Positions 1-8,098 of a DNA stretch of 64,000 nucleotides are shown here, in pieces. The first letter of the stretch is position 1, and every line of letters starts with the position of its first letter. A program made the position numbers and the translations under genes. The notes beneath the pieces are model-generated. The model saw only the letters and a program-made list of their open reading frames with translations. It made no database searches and was not told the DNA's origin. The DNA comes from CS4-C045 sp963844115 (GTDB taxonomy: Bacteria; Planctomycetota; Planctomycetia; Pirellulales; UBA7805), in the NCBI GenBank assembly GCA_963844115.1, contig CAWJNN010000049.1, positions 35,868-99,867 on the forward strand, given 5' to 3'.

Positions 1-568
1 CTTATCAGAACACTATCCGAACTCACACTCGTCTGAGAATCGTCGGCCGCGGCGTCCGAACCGCCCGCGGGAGTTGGCTCGCTGTCGTAGTTCTCACCAC
101 TTGTCGTCGGCGAGCCGTAGTAGACGGGATCACTTTGACTCTCGTATTGGACGGGAGCGCTGTGGCTGTACGACGACACGTAGCCGCCGGCACTGCCGTA
201 AGAGCCAACCGAGCCTGAAACTCCGTAAGAGCTGTAGGAATAGCCTCCGCCGCTGGAGCCATAGCTGCCACTGGAGCCATAGCTACCATACGAACCATAG
301 CTGCCGCCGCTGGATCCCCAGCTACCACGCGAACCGTAACTACGGCGCGAGTACCGGTGCACATGGCGCCCACCGCCCCGACTCCCGTACGAACCATAGC
401 TGCCACCCGACGAACCCCAGCTACCGCCGGACGCGCCCAGCTACCACCGGATGAACCCCAGCTACCGCCAGAAGAACCCCAGCGGGCATCCGCGTCCGAT
501 GACGCAAGCAGCGCAATTGAAGCTGCACCAAGCATGATTCCCAGTAATTTCATTTTTCGGCAAGTCAT
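1..568 (-). CDS. Exported Gly/Ser/Tyr-rich protein, TIGR03000-type (partial, frameshifted)
   Basis: The ATG at 568 opens a short charged N-terminus, then a signal peptide ending in an Ala-Asp-Ala-Arg stretch, then GSSGGSW repeats. The repeat frame is lost at the CCC at 436-438. Adding one base restores a long Gly/Ser/Tyr-rich reading (GSSGGSYGSYGS-like) down to base 1, ending with a Ser-Asp-Ser-Val-Leu-Ile segment. In planctomycete proteins of this architecture such a segment precedes a TIGR03000 domain, which would lie just outside the window. The family is thought to be secreted or cell-surface, with no defined function. The frame loss is probably a one-base sequencing deletion; the TIGR03000 assignment is inferred from architecture because the domain itself is not visible. 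Confidence 0.6.
436..438. other. Probable 1-base deletion (frameshift) in the GSS-rich gene
   Basis: Reading the minus strand, Ser-Trp-Gly repeats turn into an unrelated Arg/Ala/Val-rich frame exactly here. One extra C on the plus strand restores the repeats. Confidence 0.6.
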
Positions 569-1024
569 TGCAGTCCTACTCCAATGTGTAATAAACAATG
601 CTGGTACCAGCGACAAAGCATTGCCAGCATCTCGTACGAGCTTAATCATAAGCTATCACTATTCAAGTAGTCTAGGAAAATTTTTCTGATATTGAGAGCT
701 AGGTCACCTGGGTTAAAGTTTCCGCGACAAAGTAGTGGATTTTCGGATGTTTGGGCAATTTCTGGGGGAATTCCTTGGCTCCGAAGCGTCCCGTAGCGAC
801 CGCTTTAGGGTAATTGCGTTAGCTGTGTGCTGTTCGCCAACAAGGCTAGCAAAGTGATCTTTTGCAAGCCGTTCCCACTGCGGGCGTGTCTTGGCACCGA
901 CGCTTTCGTCATCCCCCCAATCGCACGCTGTGTCGCCACCATCGATCGAAATGATGTGGGAACTGCCGAGGCGGCAGCGCTATAATCTCGCCGACCAATC
1001 GAAGCGGTCGATGGGAAACACACG
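569..1024. other. Intergenic, no gene seen
   Basis: This gap separates the divergently transcribed GSS-rich gene and rodA. It is AT-rich near 570-720 and so may hold promoters for both directions. I see no RNA gene, repeat or convincing coding frame. Confidence 0.5.
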
Positions 1025-2185
1025 GTGCGTAACGATCAACTTCCGATTCGCAATTGGCTGCGGCAATTGCCCTGGTCGATTCTTGTGACGACCGTCTTGT
1101 TGATGCTGCTGGGATTAGTCGCAATCGCCCGCAGCGAGCAACTGGCAGGAAGTTCGCTCCGTTACTTTCGACTGCAATCGTTTTTTGCCCTGTTGGCGAT
1201 TGCGGCAATGTTGTCAGCCAGTCTTCCCAGTTATCGTGCGCTTAGCCGCTGGAGCTATGCACTGATGGCGACCGCTGTCGTGCTGCTGGTCGCCGTTTAC
1301 TTCTTCCCGCGGATCAACGGCGCTCATCGCTGGATCCGCGTGGGTCCGATAGGGATCCAGCCATCGGAATTTGCCAAATTGGCATTCGTGATGGCACTGG
1401 CACGCTGGTTAATGCACTGGGAAAACCTCCGGCGTCCGGGCGGCGTTTTGATGCCGACCGTCCTGACCTTGATACCGGTCTTGTTGATCGTCCGCGAGCC
1501 TGACCTGGGAACGGCGCTGACCTTCCTGCCGGTGATGCTTGTCATGTTGTACGCCAGTGGAGCGCGTCGCCGCGATCTGCTTCTGGTGACGGCCATCGGA
1601 TTGATGATGATGCCAATCGTATGGTCGCAGATGAGTCGTGAACAGAAGTCGCGTGTCACGGCAATGTTGAATCAAAGCGGGGCCGGCGATCGTCCCGACG
1701 GAGATCAGTACCACCTGCATCGGGCCAAGCAGACGTTGGCGATGGGAGGCGTATTGGGCACGTGGATCGCAACCGACGAGCAGGCCGATCCGGCACGCTA
1801 CCTCGTCCCTGCCGCCGCCACCGATTCGATCATTTGCATCATCGGGGAACGGTTTGGATTCGTCGGCATCGGCGTGACACTCATGCTGTACGCCGTCCTC
1901 GTCTGGCGATGCCTGGCGGTGGGGTGCCGAACTCAGGAACCATTTGGACGACTCGTGTCAGTTGGCATCGCAGCGCTGATCGCCGTCCAGGTTTTGATCA
2001 ATACGGGAATGATGGTCGGCTTGTTACCTATCACAGGTCTGTCGTTACCGTTGATCAGCTACGGCGGTTCTGGACTGCTGGCGCATGCGTTAGCCCTGGG
2101 TCTGGTTTTGAATATCGGTTTGCGCCCCGGCTACGAGCTGGCCGGCGAGCCATTTCGAGTGGCGGCCGTCCGCGCCGCCGCGTAG
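1025..2185 (+). CDS. rodA: Rod shape-determining protein RodA (SEDS peptidoglycan polymerase)
   Basis: This is an integral membrane SEDS-family glycosyltransferase that polymerises lipid II during lateral wall growth. The 386 residues carry about ten hydrophobic segments and the SEDS signature blocks: HRWI (101-104), IQPSEFAK (111-118), REPDLGTAL (157-165), the YHLHRAKQTLAMGG block (229-242), and the C-terminal LPITGLSLPLISYGGSG (334-350). Asp267 in AATDSIICIIGERFGF aligns with the catalytic Asp of the large extracellular loop. The length fits RodA rather than the usually longer FtsW. It starts at GTG 1025. No mre genes are adjacent. Planctomycetes with a classical wall are known to keep such genes. 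Confidence 0.9.
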   Translation: MRNDQLPIRNWLRQLPWSILVTTVLLMLLGLVAIARSEQLAGSSLRYFRLQSFFALLAIAAMLSASLPSYRALSRWSYALMATAVVLLVAVYFFPRINGAHRWIRVGPIGIQPSEFAKLAFVMALARWLMHWENLRRPGGVLMPTVLTLIPVLLIVREPDLGTALTFLPVMLVMLYASGARRRDLLLVTAIGLMMMPIVWSQMSREQKSRVTAMLNQSGAGDRPDGDQYHLHRAKQTLAMGGVLGTWIATDEQADPARYLVPAAATDSIICIIGERFGFVGIGVTLMLYAVLVWRCLAVGCRTQEPFGRLVSVGIAALIAVQVLINTGMMVGLLPITGLSLPLISYGGSGLLAHALALGLVLNIGLRPGYELAGEPFRVAAVRAAA

Positions 2186-2224
2186 CCGAAAAATTCAGGC
2201 TGTTACTTGACGGCGGTCCGCGCC

Positions 2225-3549
2225 TCAATGCCAGGCCTCGATCGCTTGCTTCAGTCGTTCCACGATCTGCGGATGTTTTTCGGCCAGATCGTTTTTTTCG
2301 TGCGGGTCGTCCTTCAGGTTGAACAGGCGCTGTGGCGCCTTATCCCACACGTGCAGGTTGCGGTAGTGCGTCGTGTCCTTGCCATCGTAACGCACCAGCA
2401 ACTTCCATTCGCCTTCAACGCACCAGAGATACTGCAGGGTGTCGTCCGGATTGCCAACCGTCATGTTGTGAGTCGAATGGCAGACCCCGAAGACCCGTTT
2501 GCGGCCCTGCCGGGCATCCGCATCCATCAGGTTGATCCCCGTACGATCGGCGGGAGCCTCCACGCCGGCCGCCGCGGCGATGGTGGGAAAGAGGTCGATG
2601 GCGTGAGCGAAGTCCGGGACCCGGCCCGGCTGCACATGCCCCGGCCAGCAGACCATCATCGGAGTGCGGATACCGTTCTCGTAGGGCGAACTCTTTGATC
2701 GCTGCGCATATTCTTTCCACAACTTCTGGTTCGGGTCATCAGCATTCGTGCTGCGAGCCCCCAGCCGTTGTCGCAGATGTACAGAACCAGCGTGTTTTCG
2801 GTAATCTGCTTCTGGTCGAGGTAGTCGAGCAATTCGCCACAGGTTTCGTCGAACCACTCACACATGGCGTAGTACTTCGCGACGTCTTTTGCGCGACCAT
2901 TCTGGGTGTATTTGTCCAGCAGACGCTGGGGCGGATCGTGCGGCGTGTGGGGCAGGAAGGGCGCGTACCAGACGAAGAAGGGCTTTTCTTCCGCGACCGC
3001 CAGATCGATGAAGTCCGTCACCGGCTGCATGCCTTCGCGCCCGATCTTCAAGCCCGCATCACCGTGCCGCCCGCCCCGCTGCGGGTTACCGTGCGTCATG
3101 CCGTGAGTGAATCCGCCATCCTCAAACGAGCCCTCCCACCACTTGCCTGACTGGTGAGCCAGGTAACCGCTGGAGGTCAGCGCTTTGATAAAGGTGGGGT
3201 GCTGGTGGAAGGCCTCGCGCAGTGGCACGTCCAACGCCGCGCGATTGTTGTGCCCATTGACGTCATTGCCCGTGATTCCGTACTGAAAGGGATAGAGCCC
3301 GGTCGCCATCGATGCCAGGGACGGCCGGCATAGCGGCGCCGCCACATAGCCGCGCTGGAACAACAGGCCGCGCCTGGCCAACTTGTCGAGGTGGGGCGTC
3401 TGGATGTCCGCATGCCCCATGAACCCGTAGTCGGTCCACGCCTGATCATCGCTGATGATCAGCACGATGTTGGGCCTGGTGGCTTCGGCCGCGAACAGGG
3501 AAACGCCCGGCCCCAGCAGTAACGTGACAAATGTGAATATGGTTTTCAT
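2225..3549 (-). CDS. Secreted sulfatase family protein (frameshifted)
   Basis: Arylsulfatase-type alkaline phosphatase-superfamily protein with an N-terminal signal peptide (1-20), a metal-binding Asp pair (34-35) and the active-site block APLCRPSLASMATGLYP from residue 71. The usual C-x-P-S-R motif is here C74-R-P-S-L78, so the Arg recognised by formylglycine-generating enzyme is Leu. The frame breaks at the CCCCC run 2758-2762, inside CDNGWGA; adding one base joins the N-terminal part (3549 to about 2762) to a C-terminal part ending at 2225 with normal sulfatase blocks (SSPYENGIRTPM, LFNLKDDPHEKNDLA). Secreted sulfatases of this kind act on sulfated polysaccharides. The substrate cannot be told. 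Confidence 0.8.
2758..2762. other. Homopolymer frameshift in the sulfatase gene
   Basis: A run of five C on the plus strand; six would keep the sulfatase in one frame (DNGWGARSTNADD). It looks like a sequencing or assembly deletion. Confidence 0.65.
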
Positions 3550-3621
3550 CGTGATGTTGCCATGCGGGACGCTTGTCGTCCCTTTTCTGCTTGCCCTTCT
3601 TGGTCCGTGGCTGCTTGACGA

Positions 3622-4548
3622 TCAAGCGCTGATGCCGTCCGTCAACATCAAGAAAGCGGTTTCCAGATTGATCTCTTCTTCACGGAACAACGTCAAGCGA
3701 AATCCGGCATTTACCAGCGCCGTGGGCAGGTTCGAATAATCGGTCTGATCCGGAGCCAGTGTCACTTTGAGATAGCCGTCCGCCTGTTCGATGCGATCGA
3801 CATTGTCTTGTGATTCCAGCAATCTGGCCGCGGCTTCTAGATCGCCTTGAACAGCAACTTGCAGCACTGGCTGCTGGCGTATCCGTTTCATGACTTCGGC
3901 CACATCCTCATTCACGATTAGCTGGCCGTGTTGAATGATCCCCACTTTGTTGCAGACGTCGGCCAATTCAGGCAGGATGTGGCTGGAAACCATGATCGTT
4001 TTTCCCATGGCGCCCAAGCGTTTGATCAGCTCACGCATCTTAATTCGCGCTCGCGGATCCAGACCACTGGCCGGTTCGTCCAACAGCAACACGGCCGGAT
4101 CATGTAACAGCACACGCGCCAGTCCCAATCTTTGCGTCTGGCCACGCGATAAGGTGTTGGCCATTTCATCGCGCTTAAACGTCAGGTCGACCAGGTCGAG
4201 TACCCGTTCGCATACCTCTTTCCGCTGCTGGCCATTGATCCGATAACTGGCCGCGAAGAATTCCAGGTATTCGATGACTTTCATGTCGTCGTAGACGCCA
4301 AAAAAGTCCGGCATATAGCCGACAATCCTGCGGATCTCGCGAGGATGCGTATAGATCGAATGGCCACCGACGTAGGCTTCGCCCCATGTCGGATCCAACA
4401 ACGTCGCGATCATCCGCATGGTCGTGGTCTTCCCCGCACCGTTGGGGCCAATAAAGCCGAAGACATCGCCTTCAGACAATTCGATGTCCAGACTCTTCAC
4501 GGCAAAGAAATCGCCGTACTTCTTGGTTAGGTCCTTCGCTTTAATCAC
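3622..4548 (-). CDS. ABC transporter ATP-binding protein
   Basis: Cytoplasmic ABC ATPase of the multidrug/gliding (CcmA/NatA-like) group, 308 residues. Walker A is GPNGAGKT (34-41), the signature is LSRGQ (133-137), Walker B is VLLLDEP (153-159) followed by the D-loop SGLDP, and the switch His lies in VSSHI. The Q-loop position reads YMPDFFG, without the usual Gln. The C-terminal 90 residues resemble the DUF4162 accessory domain. It sits 13 bases downstream of an exported membrane protein gene and belongs to the same operon. No typical ABC-2 permease gene lies next to it, so the membrane partner may be that neighbour or be encoded elsewhere. The substrate is unknown. Confidence 0.9.
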   Translation of the reverse strand: MIKAKDLTKKYGDFFAVKSLDIELSEGDVFGFIGPNGAGKTTTMRMIATLLDPTWGEAYVGGHSIYTHPREIRRIVGYMPDFFGVYDDMKVIEYLEFFAASYRINGQQRKEVCERVLDLVDLTFKRDEMANTLSRGQTQRLGLARVLLHDPAVLLLDEPASGLDPRARIKMRELIKRLGAMGKTIMVSSHILPELADVCNKVGIIQHGQLIVNEDVAEVMKRIRQQPVLQVAVQGDLEAAARLLESQDNVDRIEQADGYLKVTLAPDQTDYSNLPTALVNAGFRLTLFREEEINLETAFLMLTDGISA

Positions 4549-4561
4549 GGTTGGTTAGCGC

Positions 4562-6945
4562 TCACTTTTCGTTTGAAGGGCGAGAGTCCGGGTCGGCGGG
4601 TGGCGAGTCAATCGAGAAGACGAAACGATAATAGGTCAACTGTTGCTTCGACAAGGCGGAAATATTGTGTTCATCGTCATGGACTTCAAGACCGGCGTGG
4701 GTCGATCGACCGAGTAGAATCGCCTTGCCATCGGCAAGCAAGCGACTCATGTCGACAAATGACTGATACCGGTTTTTCAGCGGAGTATACTCCAGGCCTC
4801 CCGCAGCCTCATAAAACATCATCCGCCTCATTATCCGAGTCAGATCCAGTCGTTGTTGATCGGTCTCGATTGTCCAGTCACCCAGTCGCGTCAAGTAGCT
4901 TTCGACCGCGCGAATATTCATGTCCAAATCGTCGGTCACGACCGCCGTTTGGCCAGCTTCGAGTGACCCCAAGAGGTACACCCAACGCTTATACAAGAGG
5001 GCGCATTCAACAAGGTCGACATCCGTGGCGTTTCGCACGCTGCCGACAAGCAGGTTCTCTGGCGAAGACGGCGAAGGATGCAGTTCCGGTTCAATCTTTG
5101 CACTCGTCCTGCCGCGCAGCCGACCCACCAGTGTCTTCGCCGACCAGATCGGAATCGGTAGAGCATCCATTCGGCCGTGATCGGGGTCCATCGCGTATTC
5201 CACGTCGACCTGTGGAGGTGTGGCGACCGACTGCATTCCGCCCAAGGCCCCGCCCGGCAGCCCAAGCCACGACAAGCTAGCCGAGCTTCCCTGTTGCTGG
5301 CGCGGCGCGGGTGCGGGTGCCCGTCCGGCACCCGCGATCGTAGCGAAAGGTCATAGAGATCCGTTCGCGGACTGAACAGGGTCAACCACGTCGTCGCCCG
5401 GTAGTCGGACCGCTGCAGGTCGATGTCGACCAGACTGACCTGATTACAACGCAATTGATCCCCTTTCGCCTTGGTCGCCAGGTAGTAAAACGCCGCGCTC
5501 GAGAGGACGACCAGCAAGGGAAAAGTTATCCAGGTCAACTCCATCCGTTTGGACAGTCGCTTCAAGGCAAAATAGTCGCCCGGGGCCAGAATCAGAACGT
5601 AGAAAAAGCAGAGCACAAAGAACAGGCCGAAAGAGAGCAACTGCACGCCCTGCGCACTAAAGTCGTCTAGCGCACTGCGCAGCTGAGCCGAAAGGTCGTC
5701 ATAGCCCAAATGCGCAAGCTCGCCCGGCAACTCGGTATCCCGTATGGATTGATCCGCGCCGTCCGCGAGCAGCAGCTTGGCGATGAGATTTTCGGTACCA
5801 TTCCAGGTCTCAAACTGCGGCCGCGCCAGATCGATCGCCAGGAATACGACTTCACCAAACCCAACAGCACTTCGGATTAATACCGGAAAGTCTGCCGCTT
5901 CGCGACCTTCAAAGACGACGATGTCTCCTTCGACGTCGACGGACCTGGGCCCGCGAATGACAAGTGGCCGACCAACATCGTCCTCAAAATTCAGTTGCTC
6001 GCGACTGCGACAATAGGCTTCCAAAGCGCGCAGCGGCGGAAGGTTAATCATCTCGACGGTGCGACCAGGCATTAGTTCGGCCAGCGGACTGTCCTCGGAC
6101 AAGAGATGCCGACCATCTTCATCAACGGCATCATCAACGGACAGAACCACCTGCCCTCCGCCCCGCAGCCACGTCGTTAACGCATCGAGACGTGCGACGT
6201 GGCGCGCTTGCTGCAATTGTTGCACCTCCGTCAGGCTCCCGGAAAGGATTACGGCGTCCACGCCTTCGTATCCGTACCACCGCAACGGAAGTCGGTCCAG
6301 ATCGTTCACCGCAACAACCCTCGCATTCAACTGTCGAGTGACGGGATGACGATCGACGATGTCGGCGAGATAGGGTATCGAACCGATCGTGACTACCAGA
6401 AAGTCAGCGGTCGGCATGCCTGGGTGCTGTCGGAGATCGATCACGTGTCGATCCATGACCTCGCCTCGTTGTAGAAGCTCAACCGTTACGCTGCCAGAGA
6501 CGCGCCCGATGCGAGTGTAGGCAACGACACGCGCTTCCTGATTGTCCAGCCTGGCGATCGAGTGCGGCTCGACCTTTTCCACGACCCGCGCCGCGACCGC
6601 GTCGTTGTCCGGCGCCGTGACCGCGATTTCAAGATCCGCAATCTCAAGATCGGTGGCATCCGCGATGTTGGACAGCGTGACCGAGACGGGCGTCCAGCAT
6701 CCCAGCTTATACTGGCCGTCGAAGCCTAGCTGCACCGATTGGATCCCGACGCCGGAAGCTTCCGAGGCACTTGCCGGCGGTGGAAAACACCAGAAGATCG
6801 TGCTTAGCATTACTAACACGAAACGGCGAGTTGGGAATTGAGCAATGCCGAACGGCGGCAAGTTGCGCTGCGGCGTGCCGGACTGGCGAGCGGACTCGAC
6901 GCCAGACTTGCGCAAATCGCTGCAGCGCCCTGACCGGCATTTCAT
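4562..6945 (-). CDS. Exported membrane protein with GATase-like domain (frameshifted)
   Basis: About 790 residues when read across a one-base frameshift near 5328-5336. A signal or anchor segment (RRFVLVMLSTIFWCF) lies about 40 residues in. A beta-rich periplasmic part follows, then a Rossmann/GATase-like region (LVVTIGSIPYLADIV to GGGQVVLSVDDAV) and two helices around GLFFVLCFFYVLILA and WITFPLLVVLSSAAFYYLA. After a Pro/Ala/Gln linker the soluble C-terminus resumes in the other frame to 4562. The start at 6945 forms an ATGA overlap with the MazG-like gene; an internal start near the hydrophobic segment is possible. Pairing with the downstream ABC ATPase suggests an envelope-associated transport or assembly role, which is inference. 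Confidence 0.65.
5328..5336. other. Frameshift between the two halves of the membrane protein
   Basis: On the minus strand, the frame ending SLRSRVPDG should pass into AGRAPAPAPRQQQGSS in the next frame. A one-base indel in the G/C-rich stretch is the simplest explanation. Confidence 0.55.
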
Positions 6946-7283
6946 GGCTTCTCCGCGTCGTCGCAGGTACAGACCAACTGACCACATCCGGGGCAGCCGG
7001 TCGCATACTTCTCTGCGATTGCCGTCGCGAGGTCGACATCCAGTATATTCGCGATCGTCGCCAGCCAGGCGAGGACGTCCGCAAATTCTTCGTGACGTTC
7101 CGCTGAGCTTCCGTCGCGCATCAAAGATGCCAATTCGCCAATCTCTTCGATCAGCCATACAAACGTTCCGTCGACCCCTCGCGCGACATCCTTTTCGTAG
7201 TACATTTCGCGAATCAGGTCTTGAAACTGGCGGACCGTGATGTCGCGGCTGTTGTTGTCGGGCTTTTTCGGCGTATCGGTCAC
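6942..7283 (-). CDS. MazG-like nucleotide pyrophosphohydrolase
   Basis: A 113-residue all-alpha NTP pyrophosphatase-type protein. It has the EExxE...ExxD metal-binding pattern: E46, E47, E50 in LIEEIGE and E66, D69 in HEEFADVLAWL. This family hydrolyses (d)NTPs to NMP plus pyrophosphate as housecleaning. A C-terminal CPGC (97-100) plus C105 and C107 suggests a small zinc site, seen in some archaeal-like MazG proteins. The start is GTG 7283, overlapping the upstream TPR gene by GTGA; the stop overlaps the next gene by ATGA, so translation is probably coupled. Its place among TPR and envelope genes is unexplained. Confidence 0.85.
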   Translation of the reverse strand: MTDTPKKPDNNSRDITVRQFQDLIREMYYEKDVARGVDGTFVWLIEEIGELASLMRDGSSAERHEEFADVLAWLATIANILDVDLATAIAEKYATGCPGCGQLVCTCDDAEKP

Positions 7284-8098
7284 TTGTCCAGACTCTCCAA
7301 TAAGACGTCGGCACCTGGATACTCAGGATCCAGTTCCAAAAGTTTAACCAGCACCTGCCGGGCCCTGTCTTTCTTGCCCGCCTGAACGCAGATATCAGCC
7401 AGTGCAAACCGCAAGTGCAGCTGACGTTGCTCCATCTCAATCGCCACATCGTATTCTTCGATTGATTCGTCATACTTCTTCTGGGCGGCCAGCGACTCGG
7501 CCAGCATGCGGTGCAGTTCGACATCCAAAACGTCGATGTGAATTCCCTCGGTCGCCCACCGCTGTGCGACAATATATTCCTTATTCGCTAACGACACTTG
7601 CGCCAGTTTCTTTCTGGTGACCAGATCGTCCGCGTCCAACATTGCCATTTCGACCAGCAATGGCAGCAGTTTTTCTTCGTCATCGGTCTTGAGATGAAGA
7701 CGCGCAAGTAATTTTGTCCACGTCACATCCCAGGGAAATTTACGTTGTCCCAGCTCATAAAGTTCGGCCGCCTCGCCGTATTCTTCGGCCGTGTACTTCA
7801 GTCCGGCCAGCAGCTGAAGTAGTTTAGGATGGGGTTCGTCCCGATCCAGGGCAGCCTCCAACATGTCGACGACATCCGTGGTATCGCCGATCACCAGCCG
7901 CAGCCGCGCTTTCACGTAAATTCCTGCCTGATGACCGGGATGGGCCTCCAGCACCTTGTTGGCCAGGTCACCCGCCTTGGGGTACGCTTTGCGTCGCAGA
8001 AAAGCGATCGCCATCTGTCCCAGCAAATCTGGATCTTCCGGTTTCTGCTCCAACGCTTTGGTCAATTCAGTAAACGACAGTTTCTGTTCCGGCACCAA
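7280..8098 (-). CDS. TPR repeat protein
   Basis: A 272-residue soluble protein made almost wholly of tetratricopeptide helices, with periodic Ala/Gly/Tyr/Pro positions such as DPDLLGQMAIAFLRRKAYPKAGDLANKVLEAHPG and a final YPGADVLLESLDK. No signal peptide is seen, so it is probably a cytoplasmic scaffold. It starts 32 bases inside the end of the preceding metallopeptidase gene and overlaps the MazG-like gene by four bases, marking a compact operon. The partner protein is unknown. It could be an adaptor for the upstream TPR-peptidase, whose repeats it resembles. Confidence 0.8.
   Translation of the reverse strand: MVPEQKLSFTELTKALEQKPEDPDLLGQMAIAFLRRKAYPKAGDLANKVLEAHPGHQAGIYVKARLRLVIGDTTDVVDMLEAALDRDEPHPKLLQLLAGLKYTAEEYGEAAELYELGQRKFPWDVTWTKLLARLHLKTDDEEKLLPLLVEMAMLDADDLVTRKKLAQVSLANKEYIVAQRWATEGIHIDVLDVELHRMLAESLAAQKKYDESIEEYDVAIEMEQRQLHLRFALADICVQAGKKDRARQVLVKLLELDPEYPGADVLLESLDK

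Noticed and set aside
4936..7572. A single 878-residue minus-strand frame
   Set aside because: Its first part lies over the MazG-like and TPR genes in another frame; the real membrane gene starts near 6945 and is split near 5330.
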